From the NCBI RefSeq assembly GCF_024494465.1, contig NZ_JAETXM010000031.1, positions 1 through 43,508 of the forward strand: a stretch of 43,508 nucleotides of DNA. The letters are read 5' to 3'. Position numbers and translations under genes: made by a program. Source of the DNA: Bacillus sp. V3B (GTDB taxonomy: Bacteria > Bacillota > Bacilli > Bacillales > Cytobacillaceae). The notes under the pieces were generated by a model that had not been told where the DNA came from, did no database searches, and was given only the letters and a program-made list of their open reading frames with translations. Of the stretch, positions 40,186 through 43,508 are shown piece by piece (within the stretch, counting starts at the first letter, position 1; the number at the start of each line of letters is the position of its first letter).

Positions 40186-40926
40186 GGTTGGCTACCTACC
40201 TTGCATCATTTATTTGCCTTTGCTTAAACACTTTCACATCCCCACTTTTTATGACATATGTTTTTACTAGTAAATCAGACATATATTGTTAAAAAGTTCA
40301 CAAAAACTTTGCGATTTCATAGTCCAGTCAGCATGAAAAACAAAGGGATCTAAAGTTTCCAATCCCTTTGTTTTTTATGCTGAAAATGAGGTACACACTT
40401 CCTGATCCGTTTCTACCTTTTAATGGATAATTATCCCTCAAATGGTAGTTTACATGATTCCTATACAAGAGTAGCAGTAGACTATTAAAAAATAAATAAG
40501 CTGATATGTTCAATATTTAATACATAAAACCAGAAAAATGACTGTCTTTAAGGCATAATCCTTATATATTATCTAAAAAATGGAAATGTTTGATTTGAAA
40601 TTCATTTAGGCCAATAATCCAGCAAGCGCTTCTATAACCAAAGCAAGGTTGTTCCTTTTATATGATGTTTCCAGTTATTTAGGGATAACCCTCTCATTTA
40701 TTGTAAGAAACCCTTTAGTAGAAATGCTCATTTTGATGATTTATCTATAGAAAATAAGTATTATATAAAGGTTTCTATCTTCAAAAAGGGTCATCCTACC
40801 TATCCAAGGTTATCTATTTACCCGCATTACAGTCATAGTCGTCATTTTTCTAGTGAATTTGAAGTATACCTGTTTGTTTTTTTAGATGATAAACTGAAAC
40901 AAGTTTAGCGCAAAGGAAGTGTGAGA
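40186..40926. other. Divergent intergenic region between the GT2 fusion and LCP genes
   Basis: About 740 bases that should hold both promoters. The most notable part is the 21-bp hairpin at 40329-40382, listed separately. I see no supported gene in the rest, which is A+T-rich. Confidence 0.4.
40329..40382. terminator. 21-bp hairpin in the divergent region
   Basis: CAGCATGAAAAACAAAGGGAT (40329-40349, shown as CAGCATGAAAAACAAAGG plus GAT) pairs with 40362-40382, with one G-T pair, around a 12-nt loop. The arms are A-rich and T-rich but no T-run follows. No gene ends here, so it is an orphan hairpin; it could be a leader element of the fusion gene 140 bases away, or the end of an unseen short transcript. 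Confidence 0.5.
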
Positions 40927-41862
40927 ATGAAACAGGAACACAAATCTCCTAAGCATAAAAAAAAGCGGCTCGGGTTTAACATTACCATTGGAGTCATTTT
41001 GCTTCTTATTGTAGGTGCAGGAGTGTACGGCTTTTCAGTGTATAACTCTGTTGCCAGTACATTTAAACAAACACATGAACCACTTAACCGTTTAGAATTC
41101 GAAAAGCGTGTGGTAGATTTGACTAAGAAAGACCCAATATCCATATTATTGCTTGGTGTTGACCAGCGCGAGGGAGACCGCGGACGTCCGGATTCATTGA
41201 TTGTATTAACCATCAATCCTGACGACCAATCTGTAAAAATGGTAAGCGTTCCCCGGGACACACATACCGAAATAATCGGGAAAGAAACAAAGGATAAAAT
41301 GAACCATAGCTATACATATGGCGGGATTGATATGACAATCAAAACGGTTGAAAGTTTCCTAGATATCCCGATTGATTACTTCGTGAAAGTCAATATGGAC
41401 GGTTTTAAAGACCTTGTAGACTCTGTTGGCGGGATTACAGTGAATAACACCTTAGACTTTACATATAAAGGGGTAGACTTTCCTGTAGGCCCATTGCAAT
41501 TGAATGGTGAGGAAGCCTTAAAGTATTCTCAAATGCGTAAGTTAGATCCAAACGGTGATTTTGGACGGCAAGAACGCCAACGCAAGATTATCCAGGCTGT
41601 AATTGAAGAAGGTGCCTCCACAAAAACACTGGCAAACTACGGGAACATATTAGATGTCATTGGAAATAATGTGAAAACCAATTTAACCTTTGATGAAATA
41701 AAAGTGATCCAAGCGAATTACAAGGAAGCTCGGCATCACTTTGAACAAATTCAAATTAACGGAACAGGGAAAGAAATCGAAGAGGTCTATTACTACTTTG
41801 TACCTGAGACTGAACGTACAAACCTGTCCAAAATGCTTAAAGAACATTTAACGATTGAATAG
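40927..41862 (+). CDS. LCP (LytR-CpsA-Psr) family glycopolymer transferase (311 aa)
   Basis: LCP proteins join teichoic acid or other glycopolymers to peptidoglycan outside the cell. A cytosolic basic start and one membrane helix (about 16-38) precede the LCP domain (about 68-215): SILLLGVDQREGDRGRPDSL, MVSVPRDTHTEI, DYFVKVNMDGFKDLVDSVGG and the GDFGRQERQRKII motif, with the conserved Arg and Asp residues for the polyprenyl-phosphate substrate. ATG 40927 has AAAGGAAG seven bases before it; a GTG two codons upstream is too close to it. It is probably linked in function with the divergent polysaccharide enzyme. A TagU/LytR-type identity is likely; the substrate is not certain. Confidence 0.9.
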   Translation: MKQEHKSPKHKKKRLGFNITIGVILLLIVGAGVYGFSVYNSVASTFKQTHEPLNRLEFEKRVVDLTKKDPISILLLGVDQREGDRGRPDSLIVLTINPDDQSVKMVSVPRDTHTEIIGKETKDKMNHSYTYGGIDMTIKTVESFLDIPIDYFVKVNMDGFKDLVDSVGGITVNNTLDFTYKGVDFPVGPLQLNGEEALKYSQMRKLDPNGDFGRQERQRKIIQAVIEEGASTKTLANYGNILDVIGNNVKTNLTFDEIKVIQANYKEARHHFEQIQINGTGKEIEEVYYYFVPETERTNLSKMLKEHLTIE

Positions 41863-41891
41863 CTTTCTTCACAAAGCGCAAATTAGGAAAT

Positions 41892-41940
41892 AAAAAAGGT
41901 GTCTGATCCCCGTGGCTTGTAGGGGACAGGCACTTTTTTA
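41892..41940 (+). terminator. Terminator of the LCP gene
   Basis: The hairpin formed by GGTGTCTGATCCCC and GGGGACAGGCAC is framed by an A-run and a T-run (CACTTTTTTA), 30 bases after the stop. The arms include the GTGCCTGTCCCC-type sequence of the dispersed repeats. Confidence 0.75.
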
Positions 41941-41972
41941 TACTTCAACGAGGTAACGTGGAACTGAAAATA

Positions 41973-42094
41973 GTCTGGGTCACAGTGAGAGCGACTGAGC
42001 GAAATGGGTGCCAGGCATCATCTAGATATTTGGAAATTAGATAGGCTGGTACTATCTAGGCAGGACCTGAAACATCTTGTTTCACAAAAATTTA
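41973..42094 (+). repeat. Long copy of the dispersed GTGCCAGGCA repeat
   Basis: The unit runs GTCTGGGTCACAGTGAGAGC, then GGGTGCCAGGCATCATCTAG, ATATTTGGAAATTAGATAGG, then CATCTTGTTTCACAAAAAT. It joins, in one unit, the pieces seen separately at 324-339, 1863-1890, 3501-3527, 9016-9070 and 32486-32540. This suggests that one repeat of about 120 bp is the ancestor of the fragments. Confidence 0.7.
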
Positions 42095-42255
42095 TTTTGA
42101 TCGATTTGCAGGACGTTTATAAGAGATATAGAATAAAGGACTTGTTTGAAACGTGGGGAGAATTTTTATAAATAGATTAATGCCTAAATCATAGGCAAGC
42201 ATCTATACATAGGATGAATTGTGTTACAAGTTTTAAATTCTAAGGAGGAAATTGA

Positions 42256-42675
42256 ATGTATCAGAATATGTCCCATCATATGGATCAAAGTCACATGTCC
42301 CATCATATGGATCAAAGTCACATGTCTCATCATCAAGATCAAAGTCACGTGTCCCATCATAGAGTTCTGGAAACTATTCAAAATTGTGAAGCTATTTGTG
42401 AATTTACGGAGTATTCAATTATACAAATGGAAGGTTCTAGCCATAGAAAAGAGCAATTAAGATTGCTTAGGGACTGTGCAGATATATGTACTTTAACTGC
42501 TAAATACATTGCCCGTTGTAGCTACTTTGCAAAATCAATGGCTTCATTATGTGCACAGATTTGCGAAGTTTGTGGTAACCATTGTTTGCAGCACCCTGAT
42601 GAACTATCGCAAAGGTGTGGTAAAGTCTGCTTGCATTGCGCACAAGAATGTCGTGCCTATGCTATGTCTGCATAG
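42256..42675 (+). CDS. Cys-rich four-helix copper-binding protein with His/Met-rich tail (139 aa)
   Basis: The N-terminal 36 residues consist of three near-identical MSHHMDQSH-type repeats, an obvious metal-binding tail. The rest is a DUF326/Csp-like helical bundle with Cys residues spaced for copper thiolates (NCEAICEFTEYS, DCADICTLTAKYIARCS, LCAQICEVCGNHCLQHP, RCGKVCLHCAQECRAYAMSA). The pattern matches cytosolic or exported copper-storage proteins that hold many Cu(I) ions. AAGGAGGAA precedes the ATG at 42256. It converges on a second protein of the family at 42836-43183. Copper buffering is likely; the tail suggests faster capture of metal. Confidence 0.85.
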   Translation: MYQNMSHHMDQSHMSHHMDQSHMSHHQDQSHVSHHRVLETIQNCEAICEFTEYSIIQMEGSSHRKEQLRLLRDCADICTLTAKYIARCSYFAKSMASLCAQICEVCGNHCLQHPDELSQRCGKVCLHCAQECRAYAMSA

Positions 42676-42769
42676 CTCCAAAAATTGAAAGAAAAGCAAG
42701 TATCGATAGAGGAGCAAATATTGAAATGAACATCAGTAGTTCCAAAATGATGACTTCACTTAGCCTCAT
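42662..42769 (-). CDS. Possible 35-residue hydrophobic peptide
   Basis: ATG 42769 follows AAAAAGGAGGAGTTTC, an ideal ribosome site. The product (MRLSEVIILELLMFISIFAP, then LSILAFLSIFGAMQT) is almost entirely hydrophobic, one or two membrane helices, and stops at 42662, overlapping the end of the Cys-rich gene on the other strand by 14 bases. It is read in the same direction as the 42836 gene and starts 67 bases after it, but a terminator lies between. No family known. Confidence 0.4.
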   Translation of the reverse strand: MRLSEVIILELLMFISIFAPLSILAFLSIFGAMQT

Positions 42770-42800
42770 GAAACTCCTCCTTTTTACCAGTAATTCGAAT

Positions 42801-42831
42801 AAAAGCAGGTAACAATATGTTACCTGCTTTT
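42801..42831. terminator. Bidirectional terminator between the copper-protein genes
   Basis: AAAAGCAGGTAACA (42801-42814) pairs perfectly with TGTTACCTGCTTTT (42818-42831), with A- and T-runs at the ends, so it can end the transcripts of both genes. Confidence 0.85.
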
Positions 42832-42835
42832 TACT

Positions 42836-43183
42836 TTACATTGTAGCCATTTTACGACATTCTTCAGCACACTGACGGCAGATTTTAGCACACTCTTGAC
42901 AATGCGCGTCTTGAAACTTCTCACATTCCATCGCACATGCTTCACAAATAGCTGCACAAAGTTGACAGAATTGTTTTGAGAATGCACTATTTCGAGACAT
43001 GTAAGCCACTGATTGTAAACAAATTTCAGCACAATCATTCAGCGTTTGGAGACATTTCACTCTTGCTTGTACATCAGGTTCTTGTAAGCAAGCCGTTGTA
43101 CATTCTTCACAAGCTCTTGCACATTTCACACATACTTCAATACAACTATCCATATTTGTTGGCGACATTGATAATACACCCAT
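42836..43183 (-). CDS. Cys-rich four-helix copper-binding protein (DUF326, YhjQ-like) (115 aa)
   Basis: The protein has about 18 Cys residues in the helical pattern of the family: DSCIEVCVKCARACEECTTA, KCLQTLNDCAEICLQ, FCQLCAAICEACAMECEKFQ, and HCQECAKICRQCAEECRKM. That is the copper-storage (Csp) type of arrangement, in which Cys residues line the inside of a four-helix bundle. ATG 43183 is the right start because GGAGG lies seven bases before it; a reading nine codons longer is unsupported. The family includes YhjQ. Unlike the convergent paralogue it has no His/Met tail. Confidence 0.88.
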   Translation of the reverse strand: MGVLSMSPTNMDSCIEVCVKCARACEECTTACLQEPDVQARVKCLQTLNDCAEICLQSVAYMSRNSAFSKQFCQLCAAICEACAMECEKFQDAHCQECAKICRQCAEECRKMATM

Positions 43184-43377
43184 ATTAAAACCTCCATTAA
43201 ATGTAGTCAAGGCTATTATCTTCTATTCACCTTTTTTTATACAAAACCTGACATGATTATATATAGTTTTTCCTTTAGTAATTAAACTGTTTACTTTAGT
43301 GTAAGGGTTATCGCCACATCGTCATCAAGCTCAGATGAAATTGTATCCCCAAAACGATAAAATACTTTCTTTCATTG

Positions 43378-43508
43378 ATTTTAACTTCATTCAGCAAATG
43401 CTTTTTGTACCGAAAGCTTGCGACAGGTACAGAAGTCCGCCACTTCTGTAAGTGGGGGATGAATGCAAAAAGCTCTCTGATTCAGTAGGGGTTCAAACCC
43501 CGGCTGAA
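43378..43508 (+). repeat. Structured repeat module, copy 2 (cut by window end)
   Basis: It matches 29187-29316 over its whole length, with a few differences (for example AGTCCGCCACTTC instead of AGTCTCCACTTC, and TTCAAACCCC preceded by GGGG instead of GGGGA). The window ends within the closing stem GGCTGAA, so whether the structured downstream part follows cannot be seen. Confidence 0.8.

Overview
The window is A+T-rich chromosomal DNA from a member of the Bacillaceae (Bacillus sensu lato). The signs are purine-rich Shine-Dalgarno sites with frequent TTG and GTG starts, a sigma factor/DUF1659/DUF2922/YvrJ cluster, a ybcC-ndhF-type (DabA/DabB) bicarbonate locus, a spore-type phosphosulfolactate synthase, DUF421, DUF2382 and DUF2294 proteins, and interspersed palindromic repeats in the gaps. 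No rRNA, tRNA or CRISPR array was recognised. The species cannot be named from the sequence alone.

Layout. 1-3.6 kb: small genes, an OsmC-type protein, a CBO0543-type membrane protein and a replication-initiator-like winged-helix protein. 3.6-7.2 kb: two secreted low-complexity repeat proteins and two DUF2382 (YsnF/AvaK) stress proteins. 7.3-9.2 kb: a decayed copy of the winged-helix gene, then a small sigma-70 factor with DUF1659, DUF2922 and YvrJ genes; a shared promoter-like motif links this cluster to the winged-helix gene. 9.4-11 kb: a PilZ gene and two non-coding IS200/IS605-type elements with strong predicted RNA folds. 12.2-21.2 kb: a minus-strand operon of nine genes that I read as a new circular-bacteriocin locus of the AS-48/uberolysin type. 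It holds a precursor peptide, a Yip1 protein, an M48 metalloprotease, a SpoIIM/DUF95 protein, an ABC-2 permease with its ATPase, and a HlyD/MacB-type exporter. 21.5-23.5 kb: a DUF421 gene and relics, including a dead phage-type primase. 23.6-29 kb: dabB-dabA, a carbonic-anhydrase-like protein that has lost its zinc ligands, and a DUF2294 protein. 29.2-29.6 kb: a structured repeat module and a gene fragment. 29.7-32.4 kb: a three-gene OpuC-type osmoprotectant importer. 32.4-36.8 kb: repeats, a truncated MFS gene, a phosphosulfolactate synthase, a second DUF421 gene and a MITE with IS6-like ends. 36.9-41.9 kb: a GH18/NodB-deacetylase/GT2 fusion protein, divergent from an LCP (LytR-CpsA-Psr) gene. 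42.2-43.2 kb: two convergent Cys-rich four-helix copper-binding proteins. The window ends inside a second copy of the 29.2 kb repeat module.

How the genes work together. In the 12-21 kb operon the small precursor has its own promoter next to a 40-bp palindrome and is followed by a hairpin. This would give abundant precursor and less of the processing and export machinery. The dab locus would import and trap bicarbonate, and the opu genes would import compatible solutes. The gaps carry many mobile-element traces: IS608-type non-coding elements, a MITE that truncates a transporter, a 182-bp duplicated block carrying the tail of yvrJ, and dispersed GTGCCAGGCACC-type repeats.
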